From assembly GCF_029024305.1 (NCBI RefSeq), contig NZ_CP118974.1, positions 1,364,001-1,428,000 of the forward strand: a DNA stretch of 64,000 nucleotides, written 5' to 3'. Source of the stretch: Mammaliicoccus vitulinus (lineage in GTDB: Bacteria; Bacillota; Bacilli; Staphylococcales; Staphylococcaceae). Position numbers and translations under genes: made by a program. Below the pieces are notes generated by a model. The model did no database searches. It worked only from the letters and a program-made list of their open reading frames with translations, and was not told the origin of the DNA. Shown here piece by piece: positions 18,969-27,589 of this stretch. Each line of letters opens with the position of its first letter. The stretch's first letter is position 1.

Positions 18969-20171
18969 TTATATATTAAACGCTTCACTTAAAGTTCGAA
19001 CGGCAGTTTCACCTGAATCACGATCAACGACATAAGAAATACTAATTTCTGAAGTCGTTGTTTGATAAAAGCGTATGTCATGACTAATTAAAGTACGAAA
19101 AGCTTTTGAAGCTATTCCAGACATATCTCTCATACCAGTTCCGATTACAGAAAGTTTCGCGTAATTATCTTTCATTTTGTAACGCAGGTGAGGGTAATCC
19201 TCAGTTAAGCTTTCAATAATTTGTTCGATTTGTACAACTTCTGAGTCTTTAATCGTAAATGAAAGCTGTAATCCTTGTTGATTTTCAATTTGTGAAATCA
19301 TATCAACATTCATTGATTGTTCTTCTAAAGCATCAAACAAATTTTGTAATAATGCGAAGTTTTGCATTGGATAAGTTAAAGTAACATGAATCATATGTTT
19401 ATCTAATGCGACTCCTGTGACTGCTTTTTTCTCTAAAATCTCTGTTTGTGGCATAATCCATGTTCCTTTCACGTTCGATAATGTTCTACCAAGATAAAGA
19501 GGTGTATTGTAATTTTTAGCGATTTCAACACTTCTTGATTCTAATACACCTGCACCTAGAGCGCTCATTTCCATCATTTCTTCATAAGAAACTTCATTTA
19601 ATAACTTCGCTTCTTTATAAATTCTAGGATCAGTACCATATACACCTTCGACATCTGTATAGATTTCACATGATGTATCGATGCTCGCTGCAATCGCAAC
19701 TGCTGTTGTATCAGAACCACCACGACCTAAAGTGGTAATTTCTAAATGATCATTTACACCTTGAAATCCTGCAACAACGAGTATGTCATTCGTTTCAAAA
19801 GCTGTTTCAAATCGTAACGCATCAATTTCTGCGATTTTACTTTTCAAATGATGACCAACCGTTTTAATACCAGCTTGATAACCCGTCATTGCTTTCGTTT
19901 GAACACCTATATCATTTAATACCATAGAAAGATATGAAATAGTCTGTTGTTCTCCAGTTGTTAAAAGCATAGCTAAATGTTCATCTTTAGGTCGAGAGGT
20001 TAGTGCGCTAATATTCTCAAGTAAAGAATCTGTCGTTTTACCCATAGCGCTAACCACTACTACTAATTGTTCTCCATTATCAACGCGTGATTTCAACATA
20101 TACGCGATGTTTTTAATCTTGTTAAAATCACCGACGGACGTACCGCCAAACTTTAATACACTTTGCTTCAA
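18969..20171 (-). CDS. lysC: Lysine-regulated aspartokinase
   Basis: Aspartokinase phosphorylates aspartate at the head of the pathway. The kinase part starts SVLKFGGTSVGDF, followed by TLGRGGSDTTAVA and the ACT domain pair at the C-terminus (LSVIGTGMRDMSGIASKAF). The frame is open to 20201, but there is no ATG near the conserved start. TTG 20171 lies seven bases after a perfect AGGAGG (20179-20184) and gives a 400-residue protein beginning MKQSVLKFGG. It is the first gene behind the lysine riboswitch. Confidence 0.95.
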   Translation of the reverse strand: MKQSVLKFGGTSVGDFNKIKNIAYMLKSRVDNGEQLVVVVSAMGKTTDSLLENISALTSRPKDEHLAMLLTTGEQQTISYLSMVLNDIGVQTKAMTGYQAGIKTVGHHLKSKIAEIDALRFETAFETNDILVVAGFQGVNDHLEITTLGRGGSDTTAVAIAASIDTSCEIYTDVEGVYGTDPRIYKEAKLLNEVSYEEMMEMSALGAGVLESRSVEIAKNYNTPLYLGRTLSNVKGTWIMPQTEILEKKAVTGVALDKHMIHVTLTYPMQNFALLQNLFDALEEQSMNVDMISQIENQQGLQLSFTIKDSEVVQIEQIIESLTEDYPHLRYKMKDNYAKLSVIGTGMRDMSGIASKAFRTLISHDIRFYQTTTSEISISYVVDRDSGETAVRTLSEAFNI

Positions 20172-20216
20172 AATAATTCCTCCTATAAATCGGGAGGTCA
20201 ACGCCGTAATATAAAT

Positions 20217-20430
20217 AAAAAAACAAGCTCGGCATCCGAACTTGTTTTAATTTATATATACAAGTGATGCACTCCATTATTCCTAAGATAATGACAGACA
20301 ACTAGCTCTTAACCTAAATGTCCAACATAATATTTCTGCAAAAATATAATGTTTCGGCATCGCACCCTTTCGCTCCTTAAAGATTGCAGTCTAATAGGGG
20401 AGTTACTAATGATTGATGCGCCTCATCAAA
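20217..20430 (-). promoter_or_regulatory. Lysine riboswitch (L-box) with terminator
   Basis: Read on the minus strand, the leader carries the conserved core GAGGCGCATCAATCATTAGT, AAGGAGCGAAAGGGTGCGAT, GCCGAAACATTAT paired with ATGTTGG, and TAAGAGCTAGTTGTCTGTCA, as in known lysC leaders. It ends in a strong terminator at 20217-20247: AAACAAGTTCGG paired with CCGAGCTTGTTT, then T. With lysine bound the terminator forms and the eight-gene operon is shut off. The terminator ends about 45 bases before the lysC start. Confidence 0.93.
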
Positions 20431-20454
20431 AACATATTCAATTGGTATGCATTC

Positions 20455-20483
20455 ATTATACATAGAAAGAATATTGATGTAAA
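20455..20483 (-). promoter_or_regulatory. Promoter of the lysine operon
   Basis: On the minus strand TTTACA (20478-20483) and TATAAT (20455-20460) are separated by exactly 17 bases, about 25 bases upstream of the first conserved riboswitch helix. Confidence 0.82.
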
Positions 20484-20578
20484 GAGAGAAAACAGATAAA
20501 TTCAAAAGTTCTAACTATTTCAACAATTGTTGGAAAAACATGGATACTATGTAGATTCATTCATATTATCTTTTGACA

Positions 20579-20618
20579 TAAAAAAAGCTTCAATCCAACT
20601 ATAAGTGGATTGAAGCTT
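20579..20618 (-). terminator. Terminator of the ABC-F gene
   Basis: AAGCTTCAATCCA pairs with TGGATTGAAGCTT (13 bp, eight-base loop), followed on the minus strand by seven T. Confidence 0.88.
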
Positions 20619-20636
20619 CTCTATATATCATATTAA

Positions 20637-22235
20637 TTATAAAAGACCTGAATCTTTCAAGTATTCTTCATAAGTGATTTCTTTAGAAATAACACCGTCT
20701 TCTTTAATATCTATAACTCTATTTGCAATTGTGTTAATAAACTCGAAGTCAAATGATGTGAAAATTAAAGAACCTTTGAAATTCTTCAATCCATCATTTA
20801 CTGCAGTAATACTTTCTAAGTCTAAGTGGTTAGTTGGCTCGTCTAATAATAATACGTTAGAGCTTGACAACATCATTTTACTTAACATACATCTTACTTT
20901 TTCTCCACCTGAAAGTACGTTTGCTTTTTTCTTAACTTCTTCACCACTAAATAACATACGTCCTAAGAATCCTCTTAAGAATGTTTCTGTTTGTTCTTCT
21001 GGTGGTGCATATTGTCTTAACCAATCAACTAAGTTCAAATTAACACCTTCAAAGAACTCTGAGTTATCTTTTGGTAAATAAGACTGACTTGTCGTAACGC
21101 CCCATTTAACTGTTCCTTCATCAGGTTCAAGTTCTCCAGCTAAAATACGTAGTAGGGTAGTTTTAGCAATTTCACTTTCTCCTATTAATACTGCTTTATC
21201 ATTAGGATTCATCGTGAACGATACATTGCTTAATACTTTTTTACCGTCAATTGTTTTAGAAACACCTTGAACTTGTAATAATTCGTTACCAACATCTCTA
21301 TCCATAGTGAAATTAACGTATGGGTAACGTCTTGATGATGGTTGAATATCATCAAGTTCAATTTTATCTAACATTTTCTTACGACTTGTTGCTTGTTTAG
21401 ATTTAGAAGCGTTAGCGCTAAATCGAGCAATAAAGTCTTCTAATTCTTTAATACGTTCTTCTTTTTTCTTGTTTTGATCTTGAGCCATTTGAGAAACAAG
21501 TTGACTTGATTGATACCAGAAGTCGTAGTTCCCAACAAATAATTTAATTTTACCGTAATCTAAGTCAGCAATATGCGTACATACGTTGTTTAAAAAGTGT
21601 CTATCATGTGATACGACAATAACAGTATTCTCAAAATTAAATAAGAAATCTTCTAACCAAGCAATTGCCTTAATATCTAAACCGTTTGTAGGTTCATCTA
21701 GTAATAGAACATCTGGATCACCAAATAAACTTTGTGCAAGTAACACTTTAACTTTTTGATTGTTTTCTAACTCAGACATTTGTTTGTCATGCAACTCATC
21801 TTTAATACCTAAACCTGAAAGTAAAACAGATGCATCCGCTTCAGCGTTCCATCCATTCATTTCACCAAATTCACCTTCAAGCTCTGCTGCACGCATACCG
21901 TCTTCATCAGAGAAATCTGGTTTCATATAAATTTCATTCTTTTCAGTCATAACTTGCCATAATTTTTCATGACCTTTTAATACAACATCGATTACTTTTT
22001 CATCTTCATGTGAAAAGTGATCTTGTTTTAATACTGCTAGACGTTCATCTTTACCAAGTGAAACGTGGCCTGATTGAGAATCCAATTCCCCAGATAAGAC
22101 TTTTAAGAACGTTGATTTTCCTGCGCCATTAGCGCCAATAAGTCCGTAACAGTTTCCTGGTATGAACTTAATACTTACATCTTCAAATAGCTTACGATCG
22201 CCAAATCGCAAACTTACATTAGTGACTTGTAACAT
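20637..22235 (-). CDS. ABC-F family ATPase (YkpA/YbiT group)
   Basis: The 532-residue protein has two ATP-binding domains in one chain and no membrane segment. Domain 1 has Walker A GANGAGKS (34-41) and LLLDEPTNGLD. Domain 2 has LSGGEKVRCMLSKMM and LLLDEPTNHLD. It closely follows B. subtilis YkpA, a translation-associated rather than proven resistance ABC-F. Several ATPase motifs are degenerate: SELENNQK in place of LSGGQ in domain 1, GESEIAKTT as the second Walker A, and SFDFEF in place of the switch histidine. ATG 22235 has AAAAGGAG seven bases upstream. It has its own unit, divergent from cvfB. Confidence 0.92.
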   Translation of the reverse strand: MLQVTNVSLRFGDRKLFEDVSIKFIPGNCYGLIGANGAGKSTFLKVLSGELDSQSGHVSLGKDERLAVLKQDHFSHEDEKVIDVVLKGHEKLWQVMTEKNEIYMKPDFSDEDGMRAAELEGEFGEMNGWNAEADASVLLSGLGIKDELHDKQMSELENNQKVKVLLAQSLFGDPDVLLLDEPTNGLDIKAIAWLEDFLFNFENTVIVVSHDRHFLNNVCTHIADLDYGKIKLFVGNYDFWYQSSQLVSQMAQDQNKKKEERIKELEDFIARFSANASKSKQATSRKKMLDKIELDDIQPSSRRYPYVNFTMDRDVGNELLQVQGVSKTIDGKKVLSNVSFTMNPNDKAVLIGESEIAKTTLLRILAGELEPDEGTVKWGVTTSQSYLPKDNSEFFEGVNLNLVDWLRQYAPPEEQTETFLRGFLGRMLFSGEEVKKKANVLSGGEKVRCMLSKMMLSSSNVLLLDEPTNHLDLESITAVNDGLKNFKGSLIFTSFDFEFINTIANRVIDIKEDGVISKEITYEEYLKDSGLL

Positions 22236-22317
22236 TAAATGACTCCTTTTCATTAATACTTCTATCGATGAATTATATCATAAATCAAACAAAAAAGGGC
22301 AAGAGATTGAACAGTCG

Positions 22318-22345
22318 TTACACGAAGAAAAATACATGTTATAAT
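22318..22345 (+). promoter_or_regulatory. cvfB promoter
   Basis: TTACAC (22318-22323) and TATAAT (22340-22345) are separated by 16 bases, 33 bases before the chosen start. Confidence 0.65.
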
Positions 22346-22378
22346 GAATAAACGAAAAAGTTAAGAATGGAGAATGAC

Positions 22379-23281
22379 ATGACAAATGATACAGATACAC
22401 TTGTAGGTCGCATAGACTTTTTAAAAGTGGATAGATTAGAAGGTTCAACATACCATTTACTTGGACCAAATAGTGAAAGAATTAAAATGAATGCTTCAGA
22501 AGTAGGCGAAGATGATCAGTTAGAAATAGGAGAAGATTATAGTTTCTTCGTATATCCAAGTCGATCAGGAGAATTATTCGCTACTCAAAACATGCCTTCA
22601 ATAACAAAAGACCGTTATGATTGGGTAAAAGTATTAAGAGTAGACAGAGATGGCGCATCAGTAGATGTAGGATTACCAAGAGAAGTATCAATACCTTGGG
22701 AAGATTTACCAAAAGTAGAAGAATTGTGGCCACAAAATGGTGACATGATTTTCTGTACACTTAGAATAGATAGTCATAGTCAAATGTTTGCGAGGTTAGC
22801 AACTGAAACAATCGTTGACACAATGTTTAAAGTCGCAGAAGAATCAATATTACATCAACACGTTACAGCTAGACCTTATAGATTATTAAGAGTAGGTACT
22901 TTCTTATTATCTAAAGAAGGCTACAAAATATTTGTACACGAATCAGAACGTAGACATGAACCAAGACTTGGTGAAGAAATGGACGTTAGAATCATCGGCG
23001 TAAAAGAAAACGGTGAACTAAACGGATCATTCTTACCATTAGCTCATGAAAGATTAGACGAAGATGGCCAAGTTATATTCGATTTACTCGTAGAATATGA
23101 TGGAGAACTGCCATTTTGGGATAAATCAAACCCTGAAGCTATAAAAGAAGTATTTAATATGAGTAAAGCTAGCTTTAAACGAGCAATCGGTAGATTATAC
23201 AAACAAAAGCTCATTACAATAGAGACAGGTAAAATCACCATCACTCAAAAAGGCTGGTCTCAAGTTAAAAAAGAAGATTAA
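22379..23281 (+). CDS. cvfB: S1-domain RNA-binding virulence regulator CvfB
   Basis: The 300-residue protein is made of S1-like OB folds (VGRIDFLKVDR at the start, then repeated segments) and a C-terminal winged-helix part ending KGWSQVKKED. In S. aureus CvfB binds RNA and is needed for normal virulence-factor expression. The length equals the S. aureus protein if ATG 22379 is used. That codon has GGAG six bases upstream, whereas the frame's first ATG (22367) overlaps this site. Confidence 0.93.
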   Translation: MTNDTDTLVGRIDFLKVDRLEGSTYHLLGPNSERIKMNASEVGEDDQLEIGEDYSFFVYPSRSGELFATQNMPSITKDRYDWVKVLRVDRDGASVDVGLPREVSIPWEDLPKVEELWPQNGDMIFCTLRIDSHSQMFARLATETIVDTMFKVAEESILHQHVTARPYRLLRVGTFLLSKEGYKIFVHESERRHEPRLGEEMDVRIIGVKENGELNGSFLPLAHERLDEDGQVIFDLLVEYDGELPFWDKSNPEAIKEVFNMSKASFKRAIGRLYKQKLITIETGKITITQKGWSQVKKED

Positions 23282-23299
23282 TCAAGAATCAATAAAAGA

Positions 23300-23474
23300 G
23301 TTTGGAACATAAATCCCAACTTAAAATAAATCACCCAATCCATTGTAATCATTTTCGGATTGGGTGATTTTATATTTCTGATTTTGCAAAGTGCTGACGC
23401 CCGGGGGAATAGTATGAGCGAGAGACTACAGGCTCGAGCCATACCCCTAGGCAAGCATGCACTTTCAAAATCGT
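23300..23474 (+). repeat. Composite intergenic element, hairpin-hairpin-palindrome, copy 1
   Basis: Three modules follow each other: GGAACATAAATCCCAA (palindrome-like), a hairpin of ATCACCCAATCC with GGATTGGGTGAT (23330-23368), and a 96-bp palindrome (23379-23474, copy 3 of the GC-rich unit). The first hairpin with its T-rich tail probably terminates cvfB. A second full copy is at 59850-60027. Confidence 0.85.
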
Positions 23475-23517
23475 AAAAATATAAAATATTAAAAGCTCGC
23501 TTCTACTTTTCTTTATT

Positions 23518-24264
23518 TCAAATAATTTTATTAGGATAGGCTTCTAGTATATCTTCTGTCACTTCATCGTCTGATATTACAGCATCAACATCATCGGTAT
23601 TATAGAAATTATATAAAGCTTGTACACCAAATTTCGTACTATCCGCTGTAATATATTTTAACTTGGCATGCTCAAGTATAATATGGATGCCTTTTCCTTC
23701 TTCTTCATTAGCAGTCGTCAGCTTCTGATCATATATACCACTTACACCTACAAATGCTTTTGCAACATGAAAGTCTTCCATCATTTTATTAGCAAAGTGT
23801 CCGATAAATGTGCCAGTTTTAGATCTAAATCTTCCACCAACAAGTAAAATATCTATATTTGATAAATCCTTATACTGTAAAAATATATCAAGTGAATTAG
23901 TAAAGATACTTAAATTCTTGTCTTTAATAAAATCATATATCAGTTCGTTTGTTGAGCCTGAACCAATAAAGATGATATCTTCATTATTTATTAAATCTCC
24001 ACATTTTTTGGCAATTTTTAATTTATTGGACACATTGATAGTTTGTTTTTCTTTATGAGATTTCTCATTATATAAACGTTCTTCTTTCAATTTTGCGCCA
24101 CCATGGATTCTATTTAACAAGCCTTCATTCTCTAATTCTTGTAAATCTCTTCGAATAGTCATTTCAGCAACACTCATTTTTTCAGAAAGGGCAGACACTT
24201 TAACCGATAGCTCGCGGTTTAGTTCATCCATAATGAATCTATGCCTATCAACTTTTAGTTTCAC
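23518..24264 (-). CDS. DeoR/GlpR family transcriptional regulator
   Basis: The 248-residue regulator has an N-terminal DeoR winged helix (VSALSEKMSVAEMTIRRDLQELE, partly quoted) followed by HGGA and a DeoRC sugar-phosphate sensor domain (IFIGSGST, LLVGGRFR). The start is GTG 24264 with AGGAGGA six bases upstream. No sugar gene is adjacent, so the target cannot be named from context. An inverted repeat upstream (TTATATTGT 24314-24322 with ACAATATATAA 24347-24357) could be an operator for autoregulation, which is inference. Confidence 0.87.
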   Translation of the reverse strand: MKLKVDRHRFIMDELNRELSVKVSALSEKMSVAEMTIRRDLQELENEGLLNRIHGGAKLKEERLYNEKSHKEKQTINVSNKLKIAKKCGDLINNEDIIFIGSGSTNELIYDFIKDKNLSIFTNSLDIFLQYKDLSNIDILLVGGRFRSKTGTFIGHFANKMMEDFHVAKAFVGVSGIYDQKLTTANEEEGKGIHIILEHAKLKYITADSTKFGVQALYNFYNTDDVDAVISDDEVTEDILEAYPNKII

Positions 24265-24353
24265 GATTCGTCCTCCTAGTCATAACACTTTTTATAAGTT
24301 CGAATTTGTTTGCTTATATTGTAGCACACATGTTTATATAGTAAGCACAATAT

Positions 24354-24395
24354 ATAAAAAGGGTTTATCCATTTTATATAACGGATAAACCCTTT
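24354..24395 (-). terminator. Terminator after pepF
   Basis: AAAGGGTTTATCC pairs with GGATAAACCCTTT (13 bp). On the minus strand it ends in a T run. Confidence 0.85.
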
Positions 24396-24418
24396 ATTTG
24401 CTTCAATAAACATTAAAT

Positions 24419-26218
24419 TTATTCGATTTCATCAGTTAATTGTTCAAGTTGATCGATTAAACTACCAATATAGGCGATTGTTTCTTTTAGAGGCTTATCA
24501 GTCGTGATATCGATGCCTGCTAATTCTGCAAGTTCAACTGGTGATTTTGAACCACCAGATTTCAAGACATTTAACCAATCTTCAACTGCAGGTTGGCCTT
24601 CTTTTTCAATTCTTTGGCTCATCGCTGTACCAATCGTCAGTCCTGCAGAATATGTGTAAGGGTATAAGCCCATATAGTAGTGTGGTTGGCGCATCCAAGT
24701 TAATTCAGCACCTTCAGTGATTTCAACATCGTCTCCCCAAAAGTCAGAAATCACTTGTTTCTTAATTTCATTGAGAAGTGGGGCAGTTAAAGCTTCACCA
24801 TTATCGACACGTCTATATACTTCTCTTTGGTATTTAGCTTCTAGTAAATGCGTTACCATATTATGATAATATGTTCTAGAAATAATAGAACTGATTACCC
24901 AGCGCTTAAATTTAGGATCATCTGATTTTTTCAACAAGCTATTGGCCATCAGCATTTCATTCATTGTAGATGGCGCTTCTACAAAGTACATTGAGCAATC
25001 AGCTTCATAGACATTTTGATGAGCATTTGCTAAATTAAAATGTCCTGCATGTCCTAATTCATGAGCCAATACAAATACTTCTGTCATTTTACTTGTCCAT
25101 GAAATAAAAATAAATGGATTGACGCCATATGGACTAGCACAATAAGCACCTGTTTGTTTCCCTTTATTTTGAGGGAAATCTATCCAGCGTTTATCATAGC
25201 TGTCATTCACCATTTCCATATAGTCTTCTCCAAGAACACTCAAAGCATCCTTAATATACGCTTTAGAACCTTCAATAGAAACATCTGGTTCGTACGTAGG
25301 GTCTAAAGGTATACGTAAGTCTTCAAATTTCAACGTATCCAATTGATTAGTACGCTTTAGTAATTGCGCATATCTTCGCATGTGTGGTGCTAATTCTTCA
25401 GAAATAACATCAATTTGTCGATCATACATTTCTCTCGTTACATCTTGAGGCTCTAATAAGAAATCTATTACAGAATCATAACCACGTAATTCAGATTCTA
25501 TTTTTTCCTTTTGAACATGCGCATTGTATGTTGCTGCAGTCGTGTTTTCATAACGACGTAATGCTTCATTAAATTTCTTGAAAGCATTTCTTCTCACTTC
25601 AGTGTTTGAATCAACTTCATAATCACCTTCAAATGACACATAATCTAAAGGAATTTCCTCTCCATTAGCTTCAAAAGTGCCGAATTCAATATCTAACATT
25701 TTAGTAATACCATACATTTCATACGGTGCACCAAAAGTAGGTGAGAACGTAGCTAGCGTTTTTTCAACTTCTGGATGTAAAGTATGCGCTTTTTGACGTT
25801 TTAGTAATGATAAATATTTAGGATATTCAGATTGCTTAATTAAAGCATTAAACGCTTCTTCATCCAACTGTAAAATTTCTGATTCAACAAATGATAGAAG
25901 GCCAGCTACTTTTCCATAAGTAGTTGAAAATTGTGCCGCTACTTTTTGGCTCTTATCATCAGAAGTGTCTGTAGAATATAATAATTCCGCATATGTACTT
26001 AAATGTATAATGCTTACAATAATGTCAGCTTGATCTTTTAAAGCTGATTCTATAGTTGAGATTTCATTTAATTGGTTCACATATTTTTCATTAAAAGCCG
26101 TTACAGTGCTAACTAAATCTTTTAATGAACTATAAAACGCATCATTATTATGATATAAGCTTGAAAGATCCCACGTTTCCTGAGTAGGAACTTCATTTCT
26201 TAATACTTGTCCCATCAT
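24419..26218 (-). CDS. pepF: Oligoendopeptidase F (M3 family)
   Basis: The cytosolic zinc metallopeptidase of 599 residues has the zinc site HELGH in VLAHELGHAGHF and the third ligand downstream in YEADCSMYFVEAPSTMNE. It cleaves short peptides. Two adjacent ATG codons (26218, 26215) follow AAGGGTGAT; the second has the better spacing. It is transcribed alone. Confidence 0.95.
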   Translation of the reverse strand: MMGQVLRNEVPTQETWDLSSLYHNNDAFYSSLKDLVSTVTAFNEKYVNQLNEISTIESALKDQADIIVSIIHLSTYAELLYSTDTSDDKSQKVAAQFSTTYGKVAGLLSFVESEILQLDEEAFNALIKQSEYPKYLSLLKRQKAHTLHPEVEKTLATFSPTFGAPYEMYGITKMLDIEFGTFEANGEEIPLDYVSFEGDYEVDSNTEVRRNAFKKFNEALRRYENTTAATYNAHVQKEKIESELRGYDSVIDFLLEPQDVTREMYDRQIDVISEELAPHMRRYAQLLKRTNQLDTLKFEDLRIPLDPTYEPDVSIEGSKAYIKDALSVLGEDYMEMVNDSYDKRWIDFPQNKGKQTGAYCASPYGVNPFIFISWTSKMTEVFVLAHELGHAGHFNLANAHQNVYEADCSMYFVEAPSTMNEMLMANSLLKKSDDPKFKRWVISSIISRTYYHNMVTHLLEAKYQREVYRRVDNGEALTAPLLNEIKKQVISDFWGDDVEITEGAELTWMRQPHYYMGLYPYTYSAGLTIGTAMSQRIEKEGQPAVEDWLNVLKSGGSKSPVELAELAGIDITTDKPLKETIAYIGSLIDQLEQLTDEIE

Positions 26219-26443
26219 ATCACCCTTTTTAATTATTTATTCAAAATATTTAACTTATATAATTTATTATACATATAATTAAGTGTCTCGTCATATTATT
26301 GAGAAGCTATCATCTAATGGTGTTCGCTGAATATATACAAACCATTTTCTAAATAATATAAATACATTTACTATTAAATTTATAATTAAACTAAAAGAAA
26401 CAGGGTATAGATATAGACAACTAGAATGAAGGAGGCGAACATC

Positions 26444-26785
26444 TTGAACATATTCGATTTTCCAAATTATTTATGGATTTCTTTCGTAATAGTCATTATT
26501 TTTTCTGTTTTATCTTCATTAATACTTAAAAAACACGTAATTAGTGCAATTTTGACATTTATCGTATTAGGTATGATCGCATTTATATTGCCTAATTTTT
26601 ATGATATTACATATGAACCATTATTAGGATACGCTGCTTTTATGGCTATCATTAGTCTGATCGTATGCTTATTTACATGGTATTTAATGAGAAAGAATCA
26701 AAGAAGAAAAGCTGCAAAACATACTCAAAATGAAGACATTGAAGATGGACGCCAATTTAATGAACTCAAAAGACGTGATAAATAA
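26444..26785 (+). CDS. Small membrane protein, three predicted helices
   Basis: The 113-residue protein has three hydrophobic segments (about residues 8-24, 31-47 and 60-80) and a charged C-terminal tail rich in Lys, Arg, Glu and Asp. It is somewhat like YesK-type proteins, but I cannot assign it. The frame opens at ATG 26426, which has no RBS. TTG 26444 lies eight bases after GGAGG (26431-26435) and is taken as the start. It stands alone and converges on the GNAT gene. Confidence 0.65.
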   Translation: MNIFDFPNYLWISFVIVIIFSVLSSLILKKHVISAILTFIVLGMIAFILPNFYDITYEPLLGYAAFMAIISLIVCLFTWYLMRKNQRRKAAKHTQNEDIEDGRQFNELKRRDK

Positions 26786-26798
26786 AATACAAATCAAA

Positions 26799-26833
26799 AG
26801 AAGCCTTAAGATTTCAAAAATCTTAAGGCTTCT
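26799..26833. terminator. Bidirectional terminator
   Basis: AGAAGCCTTAAGATTT pairs with AAATCTTAAGGCTTCT with a three-base loop between the converging small membrane protein and GNAT genes. Flanking A and T runs are short. Confidence 0.75.
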
Positions 26834-26867
26834 TAATGTATGGTTTCATTCAGTTTATGCGAAACAC

Positions 26868-27446
26868 TTATTTAAAATGAATAGGTGTTGTAATGGCATA
26901 TAATGCTTCATTGATTAATTTTGATTGATTGGCACTTAAATCAGAATTCTTCAATGTACCTTCACGTTCATAATTACATCTTTCAATTGTTTGTATACTT
27001 TTACTGTTTTTAACGTCAATATATGCTTCAATCCTTGCAAATTGATGTGTTTCAATTAAATAGCGTGTAACAAATTGAATTGCTTCAGTCATATAGCCTT
27101 TACCTTGAGCTGACACGACCGTCCAATATCCAATTTCACAAGAAGGTATTCTTAAGTCTATATCTTGCAACACTATTGAACCAACGAATGTTTTAGTTTC
27201 TTTATCAAAAAGAAAATATCTTAAAATTTGCTTGTTATAGTTCATATCTGTTGTTTTATTGATAAAATCTATCGCTTTAAATTCATCGAAATTATAATTG
27301 AAAAATGAAACCCATTCTTTTAATGTACCAGCAGAATGGAGTAATTCATCTTTAATCGTTTTTTTATATGCTAATACTTGTTCTCCAGCCATAAGTATTA
27401 AGCGAGATGTTTCTAAAGTTAAGTCATATTGAGGTTCTCTGTTCAT
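26868..27446 (-). CDS. GNAT family N-acetyltransferase (RimJ/RimL type)
   Basis: The 192-residue protein opens ETSRLIL and has the acetyl-CoA pocket region EIGYWTVVSAQGKGYMTEAI, with the G-x-G-x-x-T/A-like loop, followed by EAYIDVKNSKSIQTIERCNY. This is the form of the RimJ/RimL subgroup acting on ribosomal proteins or small amines. The acceptor is unknown. Confidence 0.88.
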   Translation of the reverse strand: MNREPQYDLTLETSRLILMAGEQVLAYKKTIKDELLHSAGTLKEWVSFFNYNFDEFKAIDFINKTTDMNYNKQILRYFLFDKETKTFVGSIVLQDIDLRIPSCEIGYWTVVSAQGKGYMTEAIQFVTRYLIETHQFARIEAYIDVKNSKSIQTIERCNYEREGTLKNSDLSANQSKLINEALYAITTPIHFK

Positions 27447-27535
27447 GTTAAAACTCCTGTCTTTCTATTATTCTATATATACTATACCACTTATTAATCT
27501 GACATGATTTCAAAAATAAAAAATTATATTTGTTG

Positions 27536-27566
27536 TTGACTCTTACGTTGCGTTAGACTTTATAGT
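27536..27566 (+). promoter_or_regulatory. MerR-type promoter with 19-bp spacer
   Basis: TTGACT (27536-27541) and TATAGT (27561-27566) are separated by 19 bases, the long spacing typical of promoters remodelled by MerR proteins. The spacer holds an imperfect dyad centred on CTTACG-TT-GCGTTAG. It probably binds the downstream regulator. Confidence 0.75.
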
Positions 27567-27589
27567 GAATAAATGAGGAGGTTAAGTAA

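Noticed and set aside
24419-26218. Role of pepF in competence or pheromone processing
   Set aside because: No neighbouring competence or peptide-transport genes support it; the gene has its own transcription unit.
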